NCBI RefSeq assembly: GCF_003202405.1
Contig: NZ_QJHL01000001.1
Location: forward strand, 1,116,001-1,180,000
Length of the DNA stretch: 64,000 nt
Direction of reading: 5' to 3'
DNA from: Flavobacterium hydrophilum
Lineage (GTDB): Bacteria; Bacteroidota; Bacteroidia; Flavobacteriales; Flavobacteriaceae
Shown here piece by piece: positions 8,742-17,826 of this stretch (within the stretch, counting starts at the first letter, position 1; each line of letters starts with the position of its first letter). Under the pieces are notes generated by a model that did not search any database, was not told the DNA's origin, and saw only the letters and a list, made by a program, of their open reading frames with translations. Made by a program: the position numbers and the translations under genes.

Positions 8742-10721
8742 ATGAAAAAATATATAAAAAATAGCATCTCAACATTTTTGCCTTTAGTAGCTGCAGCTCT
8801 TTTGGTTTCTTGTTCAGAGGATTTTCTGGAGCCGGATCCGCTCTCGTTTTACGAACCGGAAACTACATTTACGACAGAATCCGGTTTGCAGGCAGTTTTG
8901 GCAAGTGCAGATAAACAATTACGTAATAATTATATTCATTACAATAATGCCGGTAATAGTGTGCCTATAGGTACAGAATATGTTTTCTCTGACATGGCAA
9001 AATATGGAAAAACGGATAACACCAGTACTATTTCGGATTTTGCGAATACTATAGTGCCTACCGGAAGTTTTAAAACGGCTACAAATGATGATTTTTACCT
9101 TGGATTTTATTGGGTTGAAGCTTATAACGGTATTAAACATGCCAATACCATATTGACCTATATTGATAAGGTGACAAGTTTAACTCAGGAAGTTAAGAAT
9201 AAATATATCGGACAGGCCTATTTTCACAGAGCATACCGTTATCTGAATCTGGTATATCAATTTGGAGATATACCGTTAATTACTAAAATTCTGGAGGTTC
9301 CAAAACAGAGTTATTCTTCGACTAAGAAAGAAGCAATCATCGAAATGATCACAGCAGATATGGAAAAAGCTGTAGAATGGGTTCCGGAGCAATCTAAACT
9401 GCCTTATTTAGGTGTGGTGAATAAAGGGGCCTGCCGTCAGTTATTGATTAAATGTTATCTGGCATCAGGCAAATTTGCTGAAGCAGAAGCGCAGGCTAAT
9501 ATTCTGATTAACCAATCAGGTTACTCTTTAATGCAAAGTAATTTCGGAACTTTTGATCCGGGAGGAAATCCACAAACCTGGACCATTACAAGAAATGTTA
9601 TCTGGGATTTGCACAGACCTGAAAACAAAATTATCGCTGCGAATAAAGAAGCTATCATGATAATGCCAAACGGAGGGGTACAATCCTTTTTACCTTTTGC
9701 TTCCATGAGAATTTTTGGACCTAACTGGAATTCCGGTACACTAACAACACCTGATGGTAAACAGGCAGCTGCCCGTTTTGCTTCAAACAATGCCAATTAT
9801 CAGGTTAAGTATGATTATGCAAGAGCATTGGGGCGTGGTATTGCAACTATTAGCGCGTCTTACTATTCACAGCATCCTATGTGGGTTGTAAACGGTATTG
9901 AGGATAAGCAGGATCTTAGACATAATAATACTGTTGGAAACTGGGTGAATATGGAAGATCTTAAATACAGTGATAAGACTTCTGCATACTACCAGCAAAA
10001 TTTTAGAATGAAAGAAGCAAATGTGCTGTTATCAAGAGATACCCTTCGTGAATGGTTTGATTTTCCGTTGTATAAAATCTATCTGCATGATGTTGTAAAT
10101 GAAACCAATCCAAATGCAACTGATTTTCAGGGAGCCAGTACCGGAAGTAAAGCACATTGGTACTTATATCGCTTAGCTGAAACGTATTTGTTAAGAGCAG
10201 AAGCACGTTTTTATCAGGGTAATGTTGGCGGTGCCGCTCAGGATGTAAATGTTGTCAGAGCAAGGGCTGGAGCTTCTCAAATGTACGCTCAGGTAACCAT
10301 TGGCGATATTTGTGCCGAAAGGGGAAGGGAACTTTACCTTGAAGAATGGAGAAATGTAGAACTAAAACGCATTTCGCACTGTCTCGCCCTTAGTGGAAAA
10401 CCGGATGAATGGGGTCAGACCTACAGCTTAAGCAATTGGGACAAGCAGTCCGGAACTGACAATTCAGGAGGAAGTTATTGGTATCAGCGCATTGTGCATT
10501 ACACGCTTTACAACAAATACTCAAGCGGGATTGTCGTACCAAACGGTACTAAGTTTTATACTATGGACAAACGTAATAACTACTGGCCTATTCCAAACAG
10601 TGCTATCACAGCTAATATAAAAGGCAAATTAAGTCAGAACTACGGTTATGACGGTTACGATGCCAACGTTAAAGTCTGGGATAAATGGCAGGATGCTGTC
10701 GCAGATGAAAGTGTATTATAG
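8742..10721 (+). CDS. SusD/RagB-type glycan-binding lipoprotein (locus 1)
   Basis: 659 residues, with lipobox LLVSC (Cys24) followed at once by SEDFLEPDP, the usual start of mature SusD proteins. The body has the alpha-helical TPR-like pattern and RAEARFYQG and RGRELYLEEWRNVELKRI motifs of the SusD C-terminal half. It acts as a lid over the SusC barrel and binds the glycan at the cell surface. It starts 13 bases after susC and is surely co-transcribed. At 659 residues it is on the long side; the SusD of the mannan locus has 529. Confidence 0.96.
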   Translation: MKKYIKNSISTFLPLVAAALLVSCSEDFLEPDPLSFYEPETTFTTESGLQAVLASADKQLRNNYIHYNNAGNSVPIGTEYVFSDMAKYGKTDNTSTISDFANTIVPTGSFKTATNDDFYLGFYWVEAYNGIKHANTILTYIDKVTSLTQEVKNKYIGQAYFHRAYRYLNLVYQFGDIPLITKILEVPKQSYSSTKKEAIIEMITADMEKAVEWVPEQSKLPYLGVVNKGACRQLLIKCYLASGKFAEAEAQANILINQSGYSLMQSNFGTFDPGGNPQTWTITRNVIWDLHRPENKIIAANKEAIMIMPNGGVQSFLPFASMRIFGPNWNSGTLTTPDGKQAAARFASNNANYQVKYDYARALGRGIATISASYYSQHPMWVVNGIEDKQDLRHNNTVGNWVNMEDLKYSDKTSAYYQQNFRMKEANVLLSRDTLREWFDFPLYKIYLHDVVNETNPNATDFQGASTGSKAHWYLYRLAETYLLRAEARFYQGNVGGAAQDVNVVRARAGASQMYAQVTIGDICAERGRELYLEEWRNVELKRISHCLALSGKPDEWGQTYSLSNWDKQSGTDNSGGSYWYQRIVHYTLYNKYSSGIVVPNGTKFYTMDKRNNYWPIPNSAITANIKGKLSQNYGYDGYDANVKVWDKWQDAVADESVL

Positions 10722-11096
10722 TATGCTGAAAATACCAATTTGAATGTAACAATACCACAAAGTGAATAGCTCAAAATTACCTAACATTTTGAGTATTTAA
10801 ACCACAGTGCATTCATTTTGTAAAGAAATAATTTGCCCCTCAATTAATAGTTTTAAAATATCGACCACTAAAGCATTATCTGTAAAAGGATAATGCTGGC
10901 GGTCTTTATGAACCTGGATTTTAGACTGAAAGATATTTTTCTATTTCAGATCTGCTTCAATCCGGTTAGAATTCACATGAATCATACATTTTTACCGGTT
11001 AATAATTGCGGAAGTTTTTGGTTTCTGCACCAAATTAATTTGTTACAAACTAAAAAAGTAAAACAAAATTTTAAAACAATTTTAAATAGATTTCAT
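10722..11096. other. Spacer between susD and the GH128-like gene
   Basis: 375 bases with no supported gene. It holds a small hairpin at 10770-10793 (CTCAAAAT with ATTTTGAG) and the main terminator at 10863-10908. An in-frame start codon exists at 10893, but the segment up to 11097 does not read like secreted protein. No exact TAnnTTTG element was found before the next gene. Confidence 0.6.
10863..10908 (+). terminator. Terminator downstream of susCD
   Basis: A two-tier hairpin: an outer GACC paired with GGTC and an inner perfect AGCATTATC with GATAATGCT, followed by TTTAT. It would end or reduce transcription beyond susD and make the next gene a separate or attenuated unit. Confidence 0.65.
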
Positions 11097-14000
11097 ATGA
11101 AAAAATTATACACCTTTTTATTTTTCGGGCTATCGGTCTTTCTGTTCCGGATACAGGCACAGGCTCCTAATCTTCCGGTCAGGGTAACTTTGGCAACAGC
11201 ATTAAGCGGCCCCAAAACATTTAGCAATAATGCGGCTTCGGATGTGATATCTTTTCCATTATCCATTCAAACTGAATTTACCCTTGAAGTAAAAGCAAAA
11301 GTAAATGCAGCTCAGGGAAGAGGATTAGATGTCGAGGTTAAAAACGCAACCGGACTCGGATTTAGAACCTCTTTGGATAAAACCACTTTTAATCATTCCA
11401 CAGTTTTATCAGCCATAGAAAATCTAAGTACTTCTGCTGATAATGCTCAGGAGCAAACGTACAGGTATGCGGTAAAAAACGGTTTTGTAAATATCTATCA
11501 GGATGGCCATTTTTTAACTTCAAAAGCACTTGATTTTATTATTGACAATTCAGTAACGCAAACGGTTTACGGCTCAGATAACCTGTTAGGAAGATGGGCA
11601 GGAGTTACAGGTAATAATTCTGGCAAACCAAATGATTATGGCTGGGCAAATACCGTTGCAACACTTCCGTGGAATACCGCTAATTCAACGAGTGGTGTCC
11701 GGTATCTGGATGTGACTTCAGGTCATACATTTGAATCCGATAATACAGCATACAATGGAAGGATCATGTACATACGCTGGGATAATAGCGCATACTCGAC
11801 TTCAACTTACAGTTATCCTGTAAAATTAGAAAAAGATATTAAATATGAATTTTCATGGATTTATGAATATGTCTCCAATTCTGCTCCCGGAACTCCCATC
11901 AATGTAGCGATTTCAACAACGGCAAATGGAACAGGGGTTATTGCTTCTAAAAGTTTTGTTACAGGAAATGCCAATAAATTAAGAAAAGGTGATTTTTCTT
12001 TTATAGCAACAGCTGATGGTACATTTTACATTACCATTACCGCCGGATCCGGACTTATGGCAATTGGCGATTTAAAACTTAAATCGTCAAATTTAATCAA
12101 TACCTGGGATGGTTTTGCGAATGATAATGCAGGAACTCCAGCTGTTTATGGCTGGACAAACTCTGTTTCTTCCTCGGTTTTTAATACGGCAAATGCTCCC
12201 AGTGGAGTTCGCTATATGGATGTGACTTCCGGACATGTACTAGAATCGGATGGTACAAATTATTCCGGAAGACTTCTGTACATTCGATGGGACGCCGCTC
12301 AGGAAAATTCAGTGTATTCTTTTCCCGTACAGCTGGAAGCTTCTAAGGATTATCAGTTTTCGTGGTTGTATGAGTATATCTCAAATTTAGCTCCCGGGTC
12401 TCAAATGAATGTTTCGGTTTCAACACTGGCTAACGGTGCCGGAACAGTTCTTTCAACCAAAAGTTTTACAACCGGAGATGTCAATAAACTGAAAAAAGGA
12501 GATTTGTCATTCCAGTCTCAGGCCGCCGGTACATATTACATCAACATAACTGGGGATAAAGCACTTTTCGGAATAGCCGATTTGAAAGTTCAGACGCAGC
12601 AAATAGCGAATATTGTGATTGGTAAAAATTATGCTGCAGGTGCCGTTGATATGGTTGTGAGTTCTGTAACTTTTGAAAATACAGCCTATGCTCCTGAAAA
12701 AGTAATCAGCCCTTCAACTGAAACGGCAGAAATTACAAGCAGCCTAAATGTTGGTGCTTATGCAAAATCAAGCGTGGTTTTGAACGGTGCTGCTTCTTTA
12801 TATTTAAAAAATGCCAACAATCCATTAATTAATACAACAGTCAATTTAAATTCAGCAAACGCCCGATTGTATTTTGAAAACAAAAAACCGAGCGAGGTTA
12901 TTAGTTCTTATCTACAGTACATTTCGTTGAATGGCGTTCCGGCCGGTAATGGCACAAATGTTCAGGTTACCAATTATGGAAGTGGTGCCGTAGTTGCTCC
13001 TTATTCGATAAACGAAATGCCTTTGGAGGTTTTTACAGCAGAAAATTTTGGAGGCACTTCCCAGCAATATGCAGCCGTAACCCCTCATGATAATTTGAGT
13101 TCGTTTGATAATACAATCAAATCCTTCAAATTGAAAAAAGGATACATGGCAACTTTTGCTTCAAATGCTGACGGAAGCGGATATAGCAGAGTTTATATCG
13201 CAGAAAATCAGGATTTGGAAATTGCAGTTTTGCCTGTGAATTTAAATGGAACTATTTCTTTTATCAGAACAATGAAATGGCATGAAGTCAACAAAAAAGG
13301 ATTGGCAGGCGGAAGTACCGAGGCTATGGATGCCACGAATATTACCTGGTACTACAACTGGAATACCGGAATGAGTTCTACACCAAATATTGAATATGTA
13401 CCGATAAGACAGACCAATTTCTGGCCTTCATTTACTCCTGCTTACACAAAAGAAGGTTATACGCATCTTTTAGGATTTAATGAACCAGACCGTCCTGATC
13501 AGGCCAATATGACAGTTGAAGCAGCGATAGCTTCCTGGCCGGCATTGATGAAATCTGGTTTAAGATTAGGCTCTCCGGCAACGTCAGATCCGTTCAATCC
13601 GTGGATGGGGACTTTCATGGCACAGGCTGAAGCCAATAATTACCGAATCGATTATGTAGCGATTCACTGTTATTGGTACAAAACTGCTGCTCAGTGGAAA
13701 AGTGATCTTCAGAATATCTATGACCGATACAAAAGACCGCTTTGGATTACGGAATGGAACATAGGAGCCAACTGGACAGCAAATAATTTCCCGGATGGGC
13801 CAACTTTATTGACGGATGCAAATGCAATCAAACATAAAAATGATTTAGCAGCGATATTAACCTTGCTGGAAACTACAGATTATGTAGAACGCTATTCAAT
13901 CTATAACTGGGTTCAGGATGCAAGGGCAATGTATGTTACGATAGACGATGCCTTTAAGACCAGAAATCCGAACTGGCAAAATTATGTGTGGCTTCAATCT

Positions 14001-15629
14001 GCCCCTGTGATTTCAAGTACAGCTACAAGTTATGTGGTTTTAACCCCGGCAGGTGAATATTATGCCAATAATGCTTCGGCAAAAGCCTTTAGTTCGAATA
14101 GAGAATACATTCCAACCTGGAAAACAAAAGTGGAGACACTGAGTTATCAGCTGTCTTCAGATTATCAAAATATTACCGTAAACTGGACGGGTAATAATGC
14201 TGATTTAGTAAATAAATATATTTTGGAAAGAAAGTTAGACGGCGAAAATGACTTTTCTGTTTTTTATGAAACAACAGATTATAAAGTTATTAAGGAGGTT
14301 GATGTAGTTCATTCAAAAGCAGAATACCGAATCAAAGTGGTAGGTAAAGACAATACAGAATCAACGTACTCGGCTGTACTGGTTTTTGAGCAGTCTCCAA
14401 TTGCCGCTACACCTTCCGATATCGTTGGAAAGGCATTATCGAAATCCATTATCAATTTAAAATGGCCGGCAGTTGCAGGAGCAGAATCCTACACAATCAA
14501 AAGATCGGAAACGGTGAATGGCACGTATGAAGATGTGGCTGTATATTTAAAGAAAACAACTTTTGATGATATTAATTTACAGGAGAATAAAGACTACTTC
14601 TATAAACTGGCTGCTGTAAATACAGGTGGTGAAAGTCCCTATTCTTCGCCTTTACAGGTTAAGACAATGGCGTTTGCAATTCCGCTTGCAGTTGAAAACG
14701 CAACTTTGGCTTACGGTGATGCAAGAGTTAATCTCAAATGGGATTTTATGTATGATGCCGGTTTTTATGTAAAAAGAGCCACTTCAGCCTCAGGTCCTTT
14801 TACGGTTATCGCAACGATTACTGCAAATGAATATGAGGATGTATCGGTTGTAAACGGAAATCCATACTTCTATAAAATCTCTGCTTACAACTCCTTAGGG
14901 GAAGGTCCTGATTCGGGCATTTTAAATGCAACACCTGCACAGGGTCAAAAAATTACGGGAAGTATAATTGGGCATCAGGGATCTTATAACAATAGTGGCT
15001 TCACAATCGAAAAGGCTTTTGATGAAGATATCACCACTTTCGTGGATGGTCCAACGGCAATTGGGTATTTAGGATACGATTTTGGAGCTGATAAAAAAGC
15101 GAGTTTGACAGACATCAGATATGTTCCCCGAAACGGATTTGGCAATCGTATGCCCGGAAGTGAAATTCGAGGCTCAAATAGCGAGGATTATCTGAATGTT
15201 TATGAGGTTTTACATGTGATTATGCAAACTCCTGCCAATGACCTTTTTGCAACAGACAGCGGTTTGGCTACTCCAAAATACAGATATATCTATTGGTACA
15301 CGCCAACAGGTTACGGAAATATAGCAGAACTTGAATTTTACGGAAGTATCGATACAACATTATCAACAAATAAACCGCAGACAGGACTGGCAGGAAATAT
15401 AACTGCTTTTCCAAATCCAACATCAGGATTTGTGGATATTAATTTCCCGAATGGCGATAATTCCCAAAAAATTACAGTTTATACGGTAGATGGAAAAATA
15501 ATTTCTGAATCGGATTATACAGTTGAAAATGGAAAGGTTCATCTCAATCTGGAGCGTAACAGTGCAGGATTATATTTTGTAAAGCTGCATGCTTACCCGA
15601 ATAAGACGATCAGAATTATCAAAAAATAA
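11097..15629 (+). CDS. Secreted multidomain GH128-like glycosidase with T9SS sorting tail
   Basis: I place the start at 11097 (MKKLYTFLFFG..., a good signal peptide) and not at an in-frame ATG 204 bases upstream, giving 1510 residues. Two tandem copies of an approximately 165-residue beta-rich module (residues about 162-500) are followed by an Asl1/GH128-like catalytic core with candidate Glu796 in GFNEPD and Glu886 in ITEWN. Next come three fibronectin-III-like domains (about residues 1005-1280), a discoidin-like domain and a C-terminal T9SS type A sorting domain (ITAFPNPTSG to IIKK). GH128 enzymes characterised elsewhere cut beta-1,3-glucan. In this context a beta-1,3-galactan backbone is an alternative target. 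It should be exported to the cell surface or medium. Confidence 0.88.
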   Translation: MKKLYTFLFFGLSVFLFRIQAQAPNLPVRVTLATALSGPKTFSNNAASDVISFPLSIQTEFTLEVKAKVNAAQGRGLDVEVKNATGLGFRTSLDKTTFNHSTVLSAIENLSTSADNAQEQTYRYAVKNGFVNIYQDGHFLTSKALDFIIDNSVTQTVYGSDNLLGRWAGVTGNNSGKPNDYGWANTVATLPWNTANSTSGVRYLDVTSGHTFESDNTAYNGRIMYIRWDNSAYSTSTYSYPVKLEKDIKYEFSWIYEYVSNSAPGTPINVAISTTANGTGVIASKSFVTGNANKLRKGDFSFIATADGTFYITITAGSGLMAIGDLKLKSSNLINTWDGFANDNAGTPAVYGWTNSVSSSVFNTANAPSGVRYMDVTSGHVLESDGTNYSGRLLYIRWDAAQENSVYSFPVQLEASKDYQFSWLYEYISNLAPGSQMNVSVSTLANGAGTVLSTKSFTTGDVNKLKKGDLSFQSQAAGTYYINITGDKALFGIADLKVQTQQIANIVIGKNYAAGAVDMVVSSVTFENTAYAPEKVISPSTETAEITSSLNVGAYAKSSVVLNGAASLYLKNANNPLINTTVNLNSANARLYFENKKPSEVISSYLQYISLNGVPAGNGTNVQVTNYGSGAVVAPYSINEMPLEVFTAENFGGTSQQYAAVTPHDNLSSFDNTIKSFKLKKGYMATFASNADGSGYSRVYIAENQDLEIAVLPVNLNGTISFIRTMKWHEVNKKGLAGGSTEAMDATNITWYYNWNTGMSSTPNIEYVPIRQTNFWPSFTPAYTKEGYTHLLGFNEPDRPDQANMTVEAAIASWPALMKSGLRLGSPATSDPFNPWMGTFMAQAEANNYRIDYVAIHCYWYKTAAQWKSDLQNIYDRYKRPLWITEWNIGANWTANNFPDGPTLLTDANAIKHKNDLAAILTLLETTDYVERYSIYNWVQDARAMYVTIDDAFKTRNPNWQNYVWLQSAPVISSTATSYVVLTPAGEYYANNASAKAFSSNREYIPTWKTKVETLSYQLSSDYQNITVNWTGNNADLVNKYILERKLDGENDFSVFYETTDYKVIKEVDVVHSKAEYRIKVVGKDNTESTYSAVLVFEQSPIAATPSDIVGKALSKSIINLKWPAVAGAESYTIKRSETVNGTYEDVAVYLKKTTFDDINLQENKDYFYKLAAVNTGGESPYSSPLQVKTMAFAIPLAVENATLAYGDARVNLKWDFMYDAGFYVKRATSASGPFTVIATITANEYEDVSVVNGNPYFYKISAYNSLGEGPDSGILNATPAQGQKITGSIIGHQGSYNNSGFTIEKAFDEDITTFVDGPTAIGYLGYDFGADKKASLTDIRYVPRNGFGNRMPGSEIRGSNSEDYLNVYEVLHVIMQTPANDLFATDSGLATPKYRYIYWYTPTGYGNIAELEFYGSIDTTLSTNKPQTGLAGNITAFPNPTSGFVDINFPNGDNSQKITVYTVDGKIISESDYTVENGKVHLNLERNSAGLYFVKLHAYPNKTIRIIKK
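11581..12590 (+). repeat. Tandem duplicated module inside the GH128-like protein
   Basis: Two copies of about 500 bases (starting near 11581 and 12099) encode parallel sequences. Shared blocks include YGW(A/T)N(T/S)V, SGVRY(L/M)DVTSGH, the pair GRIMYIRWD / GRLLYIRWD, the pair FSWIYEYVSN / FSWLYEYISN, and NKL(R/K)KGD. The fold is probably a beta-sandwich used for carbohydrate binding. Confidence 0.85.
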
Positions 15630-15682
15630 CGATTAATTAAATCAAAAAATAAAGTTAGTTTGGTTTTATAATGTGTTTTGGA

Positions 15683-15714
15683 AAATGGGGGATTTTGAGC
15701 GATCCCCCATTTTT
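15683..15714 (+). terminator. Rho-independent terminator after the GH128-like gene
   Basis: ATGGGGGAT pairs perfectly with ATCCCCCAT across an eight-base loop, followed by TTTT. It closes the GH128-like unit before the GH16 gene. Confidence 0.88.
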
Positions 15715-15737
15715 ATCTGAAAATATAGAAAGACCAG

Positions 15738-16619
15738 ATGATAAAAATGTATAAAATGAAGTTTAAAATCAGCAGTTATTTGGTTTTAGGAAGTGTAATA
15801 GGAGTATTGTACGGTTTCATTCCATTTGAAAATGAATTGATTAAAAATGAGCAATATTAATTAGTCTGGAGTGATGAATTTAATAAAGATGGTATTCCAG
15901 ATGAAAAGAACTGGAATTACGAAACCGGCTTTGTGAGAAATCAGGAAGACCAATGGTATCAAAAAGAGAATGCCTATTGCAAAGACGGATTTTTGATTAT
16001 TGAAGCCCGAAAAGAAAATCGGCTCAATCCGGATTTTGTATCTAAAACTTATGACGACTGGGCTAAAAGCAGAGATTCCATAAAAGTTACGTCTTCTTGT
16101 TTGATTACACGTGGCAAACATTCCTGGCAATATGGCCGGTTCGAAATGCGGGCTAAAATTCCTGTAGGAAAAGGAATGTGGCCGGCATTTTGGACTCTGG
16201 GCATAAAAGGGAACTGGCCTGCAAATGGCGAAATTGATATTATGGAATATTACACAGGAAAAATATTAGCAAATGCCTGTTGGAAATCAGATGAGTCAAA
16301 AACAGTCTGGGACAGTGCAACAAAAAGTCTGCGTGATTTTAAAGATAAATCCTGGTCAGATCAGTTTCATATCTGGAGAATGGACTGGGATTCGCAATGG
16401 ATTAAATTATATGTGGATGATCAGTTGCTGAACGAAATCAGTGTTGCAGAATCAATAAAATATAAAAATCAAAAGATAAAGCCCTTTCAGCAGCCACATT
16501 ATCTCTTAGTAAATCTGGCAGTAGGAGGAATGAATGGCGGTGAATTTACAACTGATGATTTGCCGTCACAATACATAATAGATTATATCAGGGTTTATCA
16601 AAAAAAAGCAATAAAATGA
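15738..16619 (+). pseudogene. GH16 endo-beta-1,3-glycanase, interrupted by an in-frame TAA
   Basis: Reading from ATG 15738 (or 15747, 15756) gives a signal-anchor-like N-terminus, then a TAA at 15858-15860. The same frame resumes at once with LVWSDEFNKDG, the normal start of a GH16 domain, and runs intact to 16619. The catalytic motif GEIDIMEYY (ExDxxE type) and FHIWRMDWD are present. No ATG follows the stop until inside the domain; a GTG at 15933 would lose the first strand. Homologues usually read YKLVWSDEF here, so one AAA to TAA change explains the lesion. GH16 enzymes cut beta-1,3-glucan or, in arabinogalactan loci, beta-1,3-galactan. The stop codon overlaps the GH43 start (ATGA), showing translational coupling. 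Confidence 0.82.
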
Positions 16620-17743
16620 AATTAAAATATTCGATACTTATAAGTTTTATATGTGCCTTTGTTTTCGGTCAGAACAATCATTTTGCACCGGGAAAAGAAT
16701 GGAAAGATACAGATGGAGTGCATATTAACGCTCATGGCGGCGGTATCATTTTTATGGATGGGACTTATTATTGGTATGGTGAATTTAAAACCGAAGGCAA
16801 AGGTGGAAATACCGCTTTAAAAGGTGTCAGCTGCTATTCATCAAAAGATTTGTACAACTGGAAAAATGAAGGCATTGTTTTAAAAGTAGAAGAAGACCGC
16901 AATTCTGAAATTACAAAAGGCTGTATCATGGAGCGTCCAAAAGTGGTTTTCAATAAAAAAACAGGTAAATGCGTTATGTGGTTCCATCTGGAATTGAAAG
17001 GACAGGGCTATGATGCTGCCATGGCCGGAGTTGCTATTAGCGATTCGCCAAAAGGACCTTTTACATATATAAAATCATACCGCCCCAATAAGGGAGTCTG
17101 GCCAATAGATTTTAAAGAAGAGTTTAAATCAGCTTCAGCCAATACACAAAATTTGAAATCCTGGACACCCGATTGGCTAACAGCAATACAAAATGGCATG
17201 CTGGTTCGCAGGGATTTTCAAAAAGGGCAGATGTCAAGAGATATGACGGTTTATGTGGATGATAACGAGAAAGCGTATCTGATTCACTCATCTGAGGATA
17301 ATTTAACACTGCATATTTCGGAATTGACAGATGATTATCTGGATTTTACTCAAAAATGGACAAGAGTAGCACCTGCCGGTCATAATGAAGCACCCGCAAT
17401 TTTTAAAAAAGACGGAATGTACTATATGATTACTTCCGGTTGTACGGGCTGGGATCCTAATGAGGCACGTTCGTTTAAATCGGAATCTATCTGGGGGCCA
17501 TGGGAATCTTTGGGAAATCCTTCCTTTGGAAAAGATGCTGAACTGACTTTTCATTCACAAAGCACTTATATTTTTCAGGTTCAGGGCAAAAAAGACCAGT
17601 TCATTTTTATGGCAGACCGCTGGAAACCAGATAATCCAATTGAGGGAAGTTATGTATGGTTACCAATTATAATCGAAAATGAAAAACCCATCCTGAAATG
17701 GTCAGACGAATGGACTCTCGATGATTTTAATCAAAAGAAATAA
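16616..17743 (+). CDS. GH43-family enzyme, exo-beta-1,3-galactanase-like
   Basis: 375 residues with a signal peptide ending near VFGQ (residue 19), then a five-bladed propeller-type sequence. The opening HINAHGGGIIFMDGTYYWYGE resembles the GH43 subfamily that includes exo-beta-1,3-galactanases. In those enzymes the Asp usually acting as catalytic base in GH43 is absent, and here AHGGG occupies that place. This assignment rests on motif memory. The start overlaps the GH16 stop by four bases. Pairing of GH16 with this GH43 type is a known signature of type II arabinogalactan degradation. Confidence 0.75.
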   Translation: MKLKYSILISFICAFVFGQNNHFAPGKEWKDTDGVHINAHGGGIIFMDGTYYWYGEFKTEGKGGNTALKGVSCYSSKDLYNWKNEGIVLKVEEDRNSEITKGCIMERPKVVFNKKTGKCVMWFHLELKGQGYDAAMAGVAISDSPKGPFTYIKSYRPNKGVWPIDFKEEFKSASANTQNLKSWTPDWLTAIQNGMLVRRDFQKGQMSRDMTVYVDDNEKAYLIHSSEDNLTLHISELTDDYLDFTQKWTRVAPAGHNEAPAIFKKDGMYYMITSGCTGWDPNEARSFKSESIWGPWESLGNPSFGKDAELTFHSQSTYIFQVQGKKDQFIFMADRWKPDNPIEGSYVWLPIIIENEKPILKWSDEWTLDDFNQKK

Positions 17744-17768
17744 AAGTAAAACATAAGCGTAATATTTA

Positions 17769-17796
17769 TATATTTGAAAGTGTTGTTTTTACACTT
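17769..17796 (+). promoter_or_regulatory. Candidate promoter and leader hairpin for the GH2-GH78-DUF2264 operon
   Basis: TATATTTG at 17769-17776 matches TAnnTTTG exactly. Directly after it AAGTGT (17778-17783) pairs with ACACTT (17791-17796) around the expected transcription start. No convincing -33 TTTG is visible. Confidence 0.45.
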
Positions 17797-17826
17797 GTTT
17801 TTAAAATATCTTATATATAAAATTAA

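Noticed and set aside
10893..11096. In-frame N-terminal extension of the GH128-like gene
   Set aside because: The 68 extra residues are rich in Phe, Asn and His and precede a perfect signal peptide start (MKKLYTF at 11097). The upstream ATG also lies inside a terminator hairpin.
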